Positions 39,289 to 55,637 of a stretch of DNA of 64,000 bases are shown in pieces (the stretch's first letter is position 1; every line of letters starts with the position of its first letter). The notes under the pieces are model-generated. The model was not told the DNA's origin. It was given only the letters and a program-made list of their open reading frames with translations, and ran no database searches. This DNA comes from Tillus elongatus (Eukaryota > Arthropoda > Insecta > Coleoptera > Cleridae), in NCBI GenBank assembly GCA_964006375.1, contig OZ023267.1:86639406-86703405 (forward strand). The letters run 5' to 3'. The translations under genes and the position numbers were made by a program.

Positions 39289-41242
39289 ATTTTAAAAATT
39301 GGGTTGAATTTTATTTTATATTTTGTATAAATTTTATGTTAATTGCCACACTGTTGTGCGCCAATTATTCAAATGTCTTTACTTTTATTATATTTATTAT
39401 ATTATATATTAATTTTTATTTTATTTATATGGAAAAGTGATATTTAAAAATATAATGATATTACACCATGTGTTATGGGTGTACCCTGTATATTTTGTAA
39501 TGTAAAATTGTATCTGAATAAAGTGTTTATGACTCTTGGTGTTTGAAATTTAATATGTGTGGGTTCATGAAATGAAAGCTAGCTCAGTTGTTATATGGGT
39601 TGCCTACCCTTCTACTATATATTTACGTCAAATAAATTATAATCAAAATATCTTATTTACTTACTTGTCTCAGTGGTAGGTTCTGCTAAAATAGGGGAAA
39701 AAATAGCCTGCAAATATTTATATTTATCGTAATTTTATCTTATTATGGGTTTTTGTTTCAAAGAATTATGCTTTTAGCAAATTTTTATAACAACTTTTAT
39801 TGACAGAGTTTTATAAATTTTAAAGCTAAACGGATCCGTTGTTATAAATTTTCAATCTTACTATTAGATTACAATGATTAATATTAATAAACCGAGTTTT
39901 CGACTGCTTTCCAATTGTTTGTAATAATAAATATGGATCCTGACCTGCACTCCTAACTCCCTCTACATTCGTAAATTTGAATTATGGTAATATGAAAATA
40001 AGATCTCTATTTATGCATTAAATCTTATTTTCCCATAAACGCTTTTGATTGACGTTTAATCGACAGAAAATATACTGTCTTTTAAACTAAATTGATTGCC
40101 TCCTTGAGTTGATTTTGATAAAATAATTAAATCTCAAACCTTGGTTCCTCGCTGCTGGTGGTGGGTATCCTTTAATATTGGTATTCTTGATATATTTACT
40201 GTTTATCTTATAATTTATTACGTTAAAACTTGATATAACCTTTTGTTATTTATTTCAGTTGAACAATAGATCTTCTTTACACAATATATACTTTAAAATA
40301 TTTATATTTAAAATGGGAAGCAATAATGACGCTCTCTGGCATCTGAATTTCATTTAACAACCAACTATCAAATCATAACAAAAGCGGAAATGTTGCCCAA
40401 ATTCATCTAATATTTGATATCAAGGCATCCTTTCTTGACATTAATTAATACATATTTTGACATCTATGCTTCCGGTAAGTTGAAAACATTATTCTTAAAA
40501 ATGACATTTGGCCTAACCTTACTTTTTTAATCTAATTATAGTCAATAATAAATTTATAAATTCATTAAGTTCATATGCTGCAATCTTGATTTAAAAGTTC
40601 CACAACACAAACACTGTCTTTGGTAAACTTCAGTTCATTGTTCACATAAATAAAATAATAAACTTACATCTAAATACATCATACAAAGGGTTTTGTTTCA
40701 TTACCTTTAGGTAATTGATTTTATAACATAATTCTTTGGTATTTATTTCATGCTTAAGAGTTTAATCTATTTGCAGATAGGTTTTTGGCACTTTTAAATT
40801 CTTTTAAACTGAAATGCTTTCCAAATTTGCTAGTTATAAATTTTAAGAATTATAATTAATGATCATTTCAACAAATTATGGCATTATATCTTTCATTGCT
40901 TATCCAAATAACACTGACTAACAATAATGGTGAATGTGCTTGTATATTAATGTTATTATTTTGTTTTCTGTTTTAGTGTACAGTAAAATATGTCGAACGA
41001 TGTGGATATGTATACAATATACAGATAACCCATATGCATTACGTGTTAACCGTAAGTACTTTACTTACCACTGACCAGTGGTACTACTACTACCCCCCAT
41101 TACTAATCTGATTCTCCAATTTTGTAGATCTGACCATCTACTTTATTGAAATAATAATCGAAACTTAGCTTTGTCATACTAGTTTCCGTCAGGGTTTTCA
41201 TTTTTGTTTTTATAACTTTATATGGCCTTTGCAATTCTCAGC

Positions 41243-41246
<4 letters not shown>
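39289..41246 (-). repeat. Gypsy 5' LTR
   Basis: Direct repeat of 27618-29575 and near-identical across 1.96 kb. Its outer end merges with (TA)n at 41247. Confidence 0.87.

Positions 41247-41333
<87 letters not shown>
41247..41333. repeat. (TA)n array, right of the Gypsy insertion
   Basis: About 87 bp of TA dinucleotides, the counterpart of 27514-27617. Confidence 0.93.
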
Positions 41334-41335
<2 letters not shown>

Positions 41336-41760
41336 CGAAACTTGGCCGGTAAAGTTACGACAGTTCAAAAACCTCGTCCGGCAATTAAAGTACAATACAC
41401 AGAAAATTTGCCTGCAATTTCGTTTTCCTCTGAGTGTCGGTCTACCTATAAGACTCGGCATTAACGGTGATGTTTAGTTGTGTAGTTTAGAATTTTTCGT
41501 CCACTGATGACGCTAACTTTGTTACTGAAACGATCGTCAGGTCTTTAAAAAGATATGTTGTGGTGATTTGGGTTCTCAAAATGTACGTATCAGTGCTCAT
41601 CACAGGTTCCAATCTTCACTTAGTGAATTATACCTCCCAGGTCCACGGAACTGAGTCTTTATCGAAAGATCTGATGATGACACTTAATCGCCGGGATTAG
41701 AACATCTTGTGAATTCTTAATTTCAATTGACATAAACAGTGCATAAATAACATAAGTAAC
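41334..41760 (+). other. PLE 3' (pseudo-LTR) remnant with hammerhead core
   Basis: Removing the Gypsy insertion puts this stretch directly after the PLE GIY-YIG fragment (27094-27469) and its microsatellite. It contains a hammerhead core on the same strand as the PLE. Hammerheads are known in the terminal repeats of PLEs. It has no coding frame. Its right limit is uncertain. Confidence 0.5.
41485..41556 (+). ncRNA. PLE-type hammerhead ribozyme, partly decayed
   Basis: CTGATGA (41504-41510) and GAAA (41527-41530) flank a weak stem II (TAAC-TTT-GTTA plus one outer pair). Then comes a minimal stem III ACGATCGT and GTC (41536-41538). Stem I pairs CC with GG and, further out, TTTTT with AAAAA, but has mismatches next to the core. 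All invariant core bases are present. The weak helices make activity doubtful. Confidence 0.6.
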
Positions 41761-42355
41761 TTCTCAACTCTCGATAGAGTAAAACAGCAAGTAAGCAGGT
41801 TTACTTTATAATTATGATAATTATTTTTCTACATTAAAAAGAGGAATGTTGCCTTTAATTATATAACAAAATCGCTTATTTGTAAAGGTGTCTCCGCTGA
41901 ACCTAAGTTTTTACTGAGCAGATTTTCAATAATAATATAAACTAGAAACTAAATAAATATTTAAGTTTTACCGCGAAAGCAACCATAATTTATAATAATA
42001 TGTCCCAATAGTTTCCAAAATTGCAATTTATTGCGAAATTGCAGTAGTTACATCAAATCATCTGTGTCATCATATTTATCACCATATACTATTCGTATTT
42101 AAAATAATTAAATAAAAAAATTGCTTTTCAACTTTGTTAGTTTAGAAATGAAAACGGTTTTTTAAAATGCACCAATAACCTTTATCTATGGCACAAACTC
42201 TCGACTTGATGCCTGAAAAGCTGCCAGAGCGTTTACTCATGCAGCTAAAAGCTTAGAACAGGTATTAAACGACAGTGGAAGTGGACGTTCAAACAGTTTT
42301 AAAGGCACAATTTTGCGTTCGAGTACCGAATAGTTATTCGAGTCGATTATGATTA
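41761..42355. other. no gene recognised
   Basis: AT-rich DNA between the PLE remnant and the SINE. I see nothing I can support in it. Confidence 0.4.
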
Positions 42356-42707
42356 TTTTTTTTTGTACTTTAACGTCGGTCTATCCGCGACTATGGCCAA
42401 TCACCGACGTCAGCGAGGAGTTTCACCTCACTGTCCTGAAAATTTTGCCAAATCCCCGCCTTTCTGTAAAGAGGGTAGGGATATTTAACGTGTCCAACAT
42501 CGCATGGACACGAAACTTCTTCTTCTCCGAAGGGCTAAACGTGTACATGAACGATATTCAACTTGCTCAAATACAATGCCACAACCTCAGTTGATATTAA
42601 TGTTTCAGTACGTGCGGAAAAAGGGAAAGGGGAACCGTAGCTGGAAATCGAACCCAGTGCCCTTTAGTTCAGAGGTACACGTTCTTATCCCTGCACCACC
42701 GAGGCTC
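42356..42707 (-). mobile_element. tRNA-derived SINE
   Basis: On the minus strand the element starts near 42707 with GAGCCTCGGTGGTGCAGGGA, which holds an A box (42684-42698). A B box GGGTTCGATTTCC follows (42643-42656). A roughly 280-bp unrelated body then ends in a run of nine A (plus-strand T run at 42356-42364). This is the layout of a pol III-transcribed SINE with a tRNA-like head. The body does not match the LINEs here, so its partner is unknown. No target duplication is clear. Confidence 0.7.
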
Positions 42708-43077
42708 TGTGTCGTTTATTAAACGCTCTCATTGCATAGCATCAGCATAATAACATATATGCTATGCTGATTCTATATTGTATCTATTTGTATTTACCAG
42801 GCGCCATCAGTTGAGTTTTATCGCCCATCTGTCGACTGTGGCTTTCTTCTGTGCCTAATACTTATGCTGTGGTTTATCTATGAAGTAAGGTTAGTAAGTT
42901 ACACTGAACATAGAACTTTTATTTATTTATGGTGAGTTAGTAACATCATCACTTATGGTTGCATATTCGCGGATCCCACTCGGTAGTGCATATACCTAAA
43001 TAAATAAACAAGGACACTATCACATCTGGTTTTTACTTCAAGCAGCTGATATAAAACTTCCTTATTTTCCTTCTCAT
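42708..43077. other. no gene recognised
   Basis: Short spacer without frames or repeats I can name. Confidence 0.4.
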
Positions 43078-43250
43078 AATTGTCAGTTTGAAGTCGCAAT
43101 TAGCGCTAATTGTCAGTTTAAACTGGCAATTAGGCTAATTGTCAGTTTAAACTGGCAATTAGGCTAATTGTCAGTTTAAACTGGCAATTATAGATAATTG
43201 TCAGTTTAAAGTCGCAATTAGCGCTAATTGCCAGATTAAAGTGGCAATTA
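43078..43250. repeat. palindromic minisatellite
   Basis: Six units of about 29-31 bp. Each is an inverted repeat of the type AATTGTCAGTTT/AAACTGGCAATT, joined by TAGC or TAGG. The central four are almost perfect palindromes, the outer two are degenerate. It is followed by a run of ten A. Confidence 0.85.
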
Positions 43251-43826
43251 TAAAAAAAAAATTCGTCGTGGCCCTTCCACGGCTTCGTACTATCCCATGC
43301 CTATTACACCGTTTTTTACTTGTGTATTTTCCTTGTATGTTTTCGGTGTTCTATAAATAGGTACCTACATCTTTTAGGATACAATGAAACCGGAATTTAT
43401 AGCTTATAGCTTCTTATAACTGGAGCCCTTGTTTCTTGTTTCTGGCTTTACGTACCAAAGTTAAAGTTTCTAGGTTAATAGCAAATTAAGATTTGATTTT
43501 TATAAATACGTTACCGTTATACACTTTTGCTACGTGCGGAATTTTACAACTCGATATATATGATTTTCCAATTATCAACTTATGACTATAAAGAAGAATT
43601 TAAATAAAAAATATAAAACGTTAAATCGCACATTATATATTTATGCTGCTGCCCAATATTCACAGAAAGGGTTTACTTCAAATGAATTTTTTACAGACAT
43701 TTTAGTCAAATTTAGAGATAGTTATTGCAATTTAAAACCTTGTAAGACACACCTCTTCCGATATTTGTTCTTGACTACTCTCATAAGTTTAAGAAATTTT
43801 GTTTAGAAATCACCAATTTAAACCTT
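43251..43826. other. no gene recognised
   Basis: AT-rich DNA with a 74-codon plus-strand frame at 43582-43806 that matches no family I know. Confidence 0.35.
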
Positions 43827-44156
43827 TCAATTGGCCACTGAGGTGTTCAGAAGAAATACCAATAAAATTTCAATTAAATTTTTAACCTCTTTGCGCCAAA
43901 GAAGAAGAAATTTATTCATCATTCTCATCACCGTCGATTTGCTTATAGGAGGGCGCTGGGGATTCATATTGTTAACAAGATGACTTCCTTCTTCATAGGA
44001 ACGCTTTCGGTCACCATATCCGACCATCATCAGTATCTGGGTGCGTTCTCTTTCTAATAAGTTTGCCATTATTAGTTGTGATTCAATTATATAAACAGTA
44101 CCTAGTTTAAATGTGTAACAATTACAAATACAACTGAGTTGATCAACTCTTGACAT
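43827..44156 (-). pseudogene. DUF4817-type helix-turn-helix fragment of a transposase
   Basis: The 109-codon minus-strand frame contains LLERERTQILMMVGYGDRKR and NPQRPPISKSTVMRMMNKF (about 44070-43890). This is the N-terminal helix-turn-helix region (DUF4817) found at the start of a group of insect Tc1/mariner-related transposases. The catalytic DDE domain is absent and the frame decays after the HTH. The ATG shown is probably not original; MANLLERERT, 29 codons in, fits the family start. Confidence 0.65.
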
Positions 44157-44599
44157 TTTTTACTAAAGCAACGCTATGTGTTTGATATTTCACCAGTACC
44201 CACTACTGTTTTTTGTTTTGAATAAACAGCTACCAAGTCAGACCAAATAATAATGCAAATTGAAATAAAATTAAAAACTGCAATGTTATAGGGTATTTAC
44301 TTGGTAATGTCATAAGTATTAGTATGTTTAAAAAGAGGAAGAAATAAGCTTTTTTTTGGTATATCACTCGATCTGTTGCCATTTAAAAAAATTCAAGATG
44401 GCGCCGGTACACAAAAATCTGACGTCATATAAATATGATGTGATCTCTAAAAAATGCAAAGCCCACGCCAACTTATCACCCTAAAATTTCATGATACCTT
44501 CATTTGTTTCGAAGAAATCACGGGGTTGCTGGACTTTTTCCTAACCCTGTACACACACAAAAGTAATAATAAAGGTAAGTAAATTCAAAGCCAAACGGC
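44157..44599. other. spacer with a possible element end
   Basis: AACCCTGTACA at about 44543 resembles the end of a TA-target DNA transposon and lies upstream of the DUF4817 fragment. No matching left end was found. Confidence 0.3.
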
Positions 44600-45449
44600 C
44601 AACAACTTGACCAAGAAAGCATGTTTACGTCTCCTGGCAGTATTATTACGCATGTTGGTAAGTGTGGCAAGTTGGTTATCAGTATAATCTATATAGTAGA
44701 AACAATGTACTATGTTTCGTCAAAATAATTTTATTGTTTCAAAATTTACAAAAATTTTCCGAAAATAAACTTAAAATGTTCCCGAAAAAACTGGTTTCTT
44801 GGCCAACGAAGCTTAGGTTAAATACAAATTAAACTATTGAAATATAAAGCGTTTATTGAAAATTCGCTGCTATAACGCACTTGCAGATTTTCTTACAAAC
44901 ATGCATTATATTTAGATGCAAAATGCAAAAATTTAATAATATAAGGCGTGTACGATTACGAAAAAAGTGAATTTGTATCACCAACGACTTATAGGCCACG
45001 ATGTGATTGTAAAGATAATTTTATAAGATGCAGCTCAAGACACCTATAATTAATGTATACCTACAACTTTTTCTCGTTTCTTTACCGTGCAAAAATTTGC
45101 TAAAAGTTATAGACGATTAAACTATAAACTCTATAACTACAACTACTACCAAAGCCACAGAAAAAGGGTCTATTTGAAATGAATTTTCTGGAAATATTTT
45201 AGGAAAATGAAGAACGATGGTGGTTGAAGCTCAAACTCAAGGGTTTGTAAAACACTCTTCTTGCTACATTTTCTCTGCCTAATCCGTATTCGTTTCAGGT
45301 TTTTGTCTAAATCTTGCCAATTTTTACGTTTCCAATAGCCACTTTGATGCTTTAAGAGGAAAATCGCAATTTTTTTTATTTGACTGTTATTTAACTTTTT
45401 AGCGAATTTTTTGTAAAACTAAAAATTCACTAATGAGGGATATCTGTGT

Positions 45450-45538
<89 letters not shown>

Positions 45539-45560
45539 ATATAAAAATTAAAACTGACAC
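44600..45560 (+). repeat. (TA)n-core composite repeat, further copy
   Basis: 44680-44900 matches 21690-21920, 44960-45090 matches 21280-21370 and 45150-45370 matches 22130-22340. (TA)n follows at 45457-45533 and then the right-hand block ACTGACACCGGATATTG. The order of blocks differs from the cluster at 20.6-22.5 kb, so rearrangement or several overlapping copies are likely. Confidence 0.55.
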
Positions 45561-46988
<1,428 letters not shown>

Positions 46989-47640
46989 GTGTATGTGTGT
47001 GTGTGTGTGTGAACTGGGCCTCCTAGAACCCATATCTGCGGCAGTTTAGGTTTTTATCCGTTTACATATACACAGAGTGGATCATTCCTCTGGTAAAGCA
47101 CAATATATCCATTATTATGCAAGATACGAGAAAAAATTATATACGTTGACTATAGGGTGTTGTGAGCTGCATCTTATAAAATTATCTTGAGATTCAGAGG
47201 GTTGCCCATAAGTCGCTGGTGATACAAGGTTACTTTTTTTACCAAAACGCACATGTATTATTGTTATTCGTATATTTCATCAAATTATAATGCATGTTAC
47301 TAGAAAAAAAATTATATCGTTCATCGTTTTTTTCAACTGTTTTGCAACTAAGTTTCTGACACATATCAAAAATTGTGATACGGCGTCTTTACCAATAATG
47401 TATAATGTGTATTGCAAATATCAACAATGAAACAGACCACCTAAGTGACACATGAATGTTCATGTACGTCTACAGATTAACAATAAAAATAACTTATCAC
47501 ATACAATCATATAACAATTAAGGAAAAATTTACTTAAATAACACATTAAAGTAAAACAATAAGAACAAAAAAAAATGCGCTCTCAAATTGTGGCTGAATT
47601 TAAAAAAAAATATTTGATAGACATGTTAGCTGTATTTTAT
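46989..47640 (-). repeat. (TA)n-core composite repeat, reverse copy with (GT)n
   Basis: (GT)n at about 46993-47010 takes the place of (TA)n. It is followed by CTCCTAGAACCCATATCTGC, the complement of the right-hand block. 47105-47230 matches the reverse of 44960-45075, and 47340-47610 matches the reverse of about 21005-21180. Confidence 0.55.
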
Positions 47641-48216
47641 GTTTCAGAAGTGAAGGAGATGCTCTCTGCTTTAATTTTCATATAACACTTCCTATACTGA
47701 AAGATGAAAATATTTACATTTATAATCGCATAACATGAGGTAGAGACCAATTATAACTATTTTTTTTTAGTTTTTTATTTAATTTAAATTACCGATCCGA
47801 TTTTGTGATTATTTAACGATTTTTCTATAAAAAAATACCAAAATATTTAAATTAACTTTGGTATAAAATACAAAAAAAGTAACAAAGAATTAACTTGATA
47901 GGATTATCTATGTTTATATTTTCATAATATATAGAAGTAATTGATAAATAATTGTTTTCACCATGTGAAATGGAACCTTAACGGCTTAAATGACCTTATT
48001 TCTGACAGTTTGTTTAATGAAAATGTTAGTATTTTTCCGTTTATGTTTTTCTTCACTTCCACTGATTCAAATTTCCATGAAAAGTTTTTACATTTATTTT
48101 TCACTTTTATTTTTTTTATAAAATTTTCGTTTAAAAAATATGAAGTCAAATTTTGTTGTGTTTCTGTACAAATAATTGTTTGGAAAATTCATTTAAAGTG
48201 TTCATAATTAATAATC
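47641..48216. other. no gene recognised
   Basis: AT-rich. The plus-strand frame 47941-48207 (88 codons, F-rich) has no recognisable domain. Confidence 0.35.
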
Positions 48217-48868
48217 AATGATGCTCATCTACGTACGAAATATTATTTTCTTACGAGGCGTCTACTTGCTGTTTTTATAACTTTAAACTTTAAAATTTTA
48301 GTCGCTGGTTCGAAACCTGATTAAGCAAATGCTTAGCCAAAATTTCATTAGTACCAAAATATTGTCTATATTAATGCTCATCTACGTACGAAATATTATT
48401 TTCTTACGAGGCGTCTGCATGCTGTATTTATAACTTTAACATTTAAAATTTTAGTCGCCGGCCTAAAACCTGATTAAGAAAATGTTTAGCCCAAATTTCA
48501 TTAGTACCAAAATATTGTCTATTAATAATGCTCATCTACGTACGAAATATTATTTTCTTACGAGGCGTCTACATGCTGTTTTTAGACTTTTAAATTTTTA
48601 GTCGCTGGCCTAAAATCTGATTAAGAAAATGTTTAGCCAAAATTTCATTAGCACCAAAATATTGCCTATATTAATGCTCATCTACGTACAAAATATTATT
48701 TTCTTAGAAGGCGTCTACAGGGTGTTTTTATAACTTTACTTTAAAATTTTAGTAGCTGGCCTAATACCTGAAGAAAATGTTTATCCAAAATTTCATTAGT
48801 ACCAAAATATTGTCTATGCCTACGAGGCGTCTGGAGGGTGTTTTTATAACTTTAAAATTTTAGTCGCT
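48217..48868. repeat. 150-bp tandem array, 4.3 units
   Basis: ATGCTCATCTACGTACGAAA starts units at about 48221, 48374, 48528 and 48674 (spacing 153, 154, 146). A final shortened unit begins at TACGAGGCGTCT (48820). Units share TTTTAGTCGCTGG and ATTTCATTAGTACCAAAATA. No frame runs through it. Confidence 0.9.
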
Positions 48869-49110
48869 GGCGGACACGGTGATTGTGGCCTCTCTGGCAA
48901 AGAGGGAAATAATTCATCCGGGTCCTAGGTGTAATTAAATCGCCCTCTTTTGCATGCACTGGATCCATCCTCACAGGTACAACCATTAGGTCGCTTGGCC
49001 ATATTTAATGAAAAAAAGTCCCTTATCAAAAACAACAAATTACAAACAGTAGCATATTAGTGTTTTATACCTTACCCCTGATTACTTGGTCAAAAGCCTC
49101 TTGGATTTTC
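48869..49110. other. short spacer, nothing firm
   Basis: The minus strand has MAKRPNGCTCEDGSSACKRG followed shortly by a stop. It is too short to interpret. Confidence 0.25.
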
Positions 49111-49348
49111 ATAGCAGTGGCAGCAGTAGCATCAAACTGATAAATAGGGAGGTAACGCATGTGCTTATATAGGTATATGACAGGGGTGGAGTCCTCTGGG
49201 GGTTGGAAAGGGGAGATAAGGGAAAATGAAAAATGCAAAAATTACCACATGAATCGTGGCTGTGGTCAAATATCACTGGCATATACCTATATAAATACAT
49301 GTGTCACCTCACTCCTTATCAGTGTGATGCTATTGCTGCTGCTCTTGT
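49111..49348. mobile_element. 238-bp inverted-repeat miniature element
   Basis: Left arm 49111-49183 (contains GCAGCAGTAGCATCAAACTG and TATATAGGTATATG) pairs with right arm 49265-49348, its approximate complement. The 80-bp centre is unrelated. It is probably a MITE; termini and target duplication are not sharp. Confidence 0.55.
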
Positions 49349-52745
<3,397 letters not shown>

Positions 52746-52868
52746 AAACTATATTTTATCAAACATTTGCGAATGTTTTAATAACAAAATTAAATTAAAT
52801 GCAGATGGTATGGATCTATTCCCCTGTTGACTAATTAGATTATCTAATGACAATTACGTCACTTCGTG

Positions 52869-52872
<4 letters not shown>

Positions 52873-52937
<65 letters not shown>
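52873..52937. repeat. (TA)n array
   Basis: About 65 bp of TA dinucleotides right of the GC-rich island. Confidence 0.93.
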
Positions 52938-52940
<3 letters not shown>

Positions 52941-52943
52941 TCT

Positions 52944-52985
52944 ATATGACCAAAGACCGGTTTCGACCTCTGAAACAGAATTATG
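52944..52985 (-). ncRNA. relic of a hammerhead 3' half
   Basis: The minus strand reads AGAGGTCGAAACCGGTCTTT. CGAAACCGGTC is the stem II close, GAA, stem III and cleavage site of the retrozyme/PLE type. The 5' core (CTGANGA) is broken, with only CTG...TTCAGAG in its place, so no function is expected. Confidence 0.4.
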
Positions 52986-53767
52986 AATACAATAAACATA
53001 TACTAAAACTAGAACAAAACATTTGTTGATGCATGAGTGAATGAATATCAGAAACATACAGCTAAGTATCTGGAGAATAACGACGAAGTGACACTTGCCA
53101 TATTGCTTGAGGTGTGCACCATACAGAGTTTGACACTTTAAAAAACGACTTTGAAATTGAAAAATTTCACCATAAGTGCTCAAGTTTTAAAAGATATCCA
53201 CTTTTTCCAGGAACAACAAGCTAAAGAAACAGGGGTAAAATTTACAAAAATCTAAAAGATTTGTACGACAAGTGGATACTTTTAAATCCAAAAGCACCAT
53301 GAAGCGTTGCCGACGTCAACAACAACAGCTGATGCTAAGAATTCTATAAATGAAATATATAAACAAGCGAGAATTGTAGAACGTTAGCGTACCATACTTA
53401 AAGGCTGGATTGGCTTCTGGCAGCTTGATTGATTGCTTCCGGCACATCTAGGTGGCCGGAATTCTGGCTCCCTAGATGTAACTCTAAATGTGACTTTAAG
53501 TTGTTGTTGTAATAAGCAATTAACCCTTTAGTTTCCTTATTTTCCATACAATGTCTCAGTCTTTTGACACCACTCTTGCACAATTTTGTTGCATTCAAAT
53601 AACCAGTATTCTTATCGATAAATAATTAAAGGTCTCCAAATAGACAATACCAGAAGCTGTCTTTAATTTGCTGATAACACACATCACTTAATGTAGCCAT
53701 TTGAAACAGATAGAGCAAACTGAAGTACGTCTTTTCTCTGTGACAACTCAATTTTGAATTAGCTTAA

Positions 53768-53819
<52 letters not shown>

Positions 53820-54109
53820 ACGCCTTGTCATATTAGTGACATACTCGTGCGTGCTCAGAATACAGTTGTGGTATCGTTCCAGATGGTGGCATACATGCAC
53901 GCGTATTCCACAATTTTAAACGCCAATTTTCGTGATACTAGGCCTTCAACCCTTCTTGTTGCTATAGAATAATATTTCTTGGAGGTCCACAATTGGATAC
54001 GACTAAGCTCGCGTGTCCCCACATCTAATAAATAGGTCCAGCCCTAAAAAAATACCAAACTGTGTATGGGTGCTCCAAATATATTTTATGCATGTCGTTA
54101 TGTTCTTCT
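52986..54109. other. no gene recognised; (GT)n at 53772-53818
   Basis: Short frames only, for example 53398-53598 on the minus strand (66 codons, unknown). The (GT)n tract is pure over about 46 bp. Confidence 0.4.
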
Positions 54110-54380
54110 ATATTTGTAGCGCCCCGAGTTGTACTGGTTAGTGCGCCCTCTGGTTGTGATTTGATAACTAAAATACACTAACAGCGATTTAAGGGGCAAG
54201 AGGGGTCATAGAGTGTGAACTGTGGATGTTTTAAGATTTTTCAAGTAGTGTTGATTGTGTTATACGGCAGCTAACGTAAAAACCAAGATAATTAATTTTA
54301 CTTTATTTTAATTTTATGTGCTCAATAGTTTTAACAGGTGTTGTGTTGTTTTATAGATATATTACACGTTAAACAAAAAG
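54110..54380 (+). other. possible 5' untranslated exon of the recombinase-like gene
   Basis: The stretch ends in AAACAAAAAG followed by GTAAGT (54381-54386), a strong splice donor. It lies upstream of the first coding exon on the same strand and has no long frame. A promoter should lie upstream, but none can be pinpointed. This is inference from the donor site and position. Confidence 0.3.
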
Positions 54381-55027
54381 GTAAGTTTTATCCTAATTAT
54401 TATTCTCAAAGTAATGTATTTTTCCCGCTTTAAATTTAACCTAACATCGGATCATATGAATAGTGTGATAGATATCAACTTAGATATCGTCTCATTATTA
54501 ATTATTTATATAGACAATTTTTAGTTAAATTCACATAGATGGTAAATGATATGTGTTTGGATTGGATTCCTTGCCGCGTTTCTTCTTGATTTCGCGCCGT
54601 TGCTGTATTGTTTGTTTTGAAGTTTGCTTTTACCGCAGGTATCTAAAACTGCGGCCGGTATGTTTTACTATACGAATGGGTATTTTACATAGGTGTGCTA
54701 TTTTATTATGCCGCTTTTTTTGAGGTAACCTAATTTGAAATCTAGTTTTGTTCTTCAGCGGACTGCTGGGATTAAAGCTACAGATCAAATTTGCGTATCA
54801 GAGTTTCTATAAATAGTGAACAGCTGATCTAAGCGAGCGAGAAAAATTATTGGTTTATATATAAGTTTATAACGTATTTTAAATGTCTTGAAAATTTTCA
54901 GTTCTTTAGTTGGAGGTGCTCCACTTCAGATTAAAATCAGCTTTAACGAGAAAAAATGGTTTAATTCGAAAGATTATTAACAACCGTAATAGAACCTACT
55001 TTTTAATTTACAGGAAATATAAAAAAA

Positions 55028-55308
55028 GTTCGGGACGCAGCAAGTGCGTTATGGTAGCCAATTTTTATTAAATGCTTCAAATTTGAATAGCTTAATTTGC
55101 TATAAAACCTACAAAATTGAATTTTGGTGTATAGCAAGGTGTTTACCGGGGCAACAAATGTACCAACTTGCATAAAGTAACTTTGTTATTTTTTGAGATA
55201 ACTTTTTTAAAAGAAAAACTGGCTAACCAACTCGTCTGTGGCCTTTATAAAGTAAAAATATGTTCAAAGTTTTATTTAAATCGGTTTAGTATTTTTTGAG
55301 TTATCTCT

Positions 55309-55401
<93 letters not shown>

Positions 55402-55510
55402 TCAAACGGACCTTGGTTTCGGGTTCTAGGAGCCCAAATTCGCACTCTTTTAATAAACAATTTTGCGAATTCTCTCTTTTTTTTTAAATGAAAATTCGCT
55501 AATAAGGCCG
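55028..55510 (+). repeat. (TA)n-core dispersed repeat, copy F
   Basis: Starts with GTTCGGGACGCAGCAAGTGC. (TA)n is at 55314-55397, then CGGACCTTGGTTTCGGGTTC, and it ends in a hairpin at TGAAAATTCGCTAATAAG. It lies in a presumed intron. Confidence 0.75.
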
Positions 55511-55557
55511 AGTTTTATATGTGCTTACTAAGCTAAATTTAGTTTTTGTACTTCTAG

Positions 55558-55637
55558 ATAAATAGACATGAATAGTAGGGGAAAGATGCTTGTGGCATTA
55601 GCCACTCAAGGCATTATGAAAGAACAAGAACAAACAG
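55558..55637 (+). CDS. first coding exon, zinc-finger/tyrosine-recombinase-like gene
   Basis: The exon is bounded by an acceptor (TTTTTGTACTTCTAG, ending 55557) and a donor (GTAAGT at 55638). An ATG at 55568 opens MNSRGKMLVALATQGIMKEQ and leaves phase 1. The next candidate exon (58519) enters in the matching phase and stays open, and all later introns are also phase 1. The roughly 2.9-kb intron that would follow is filled with repeats. The link is inference; this short exon could also belong to another transcript. Confidence 0.4.

Noticed and set aside
38646..39440. 264-codon plus-strand frame rich in F, S and C
   Set aside because: It lies antisense to the Gypsy gag frame and runs into the LTR. 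Its composition is the mirror of a K/E-rich protein.
41671..41700. CTGATGATGACAC with a small hairpin, a possible second ribozyme near the PLE remnant
   Set aside because: No GAAA follows at a usable distance.
43690..44600. A complete Tc1/mariner-type element around the DUF4817 fragment
   Set aside because: Only a candidate right end (AACCCTGTACA) was seen. The left end and the DDE domain are missing.
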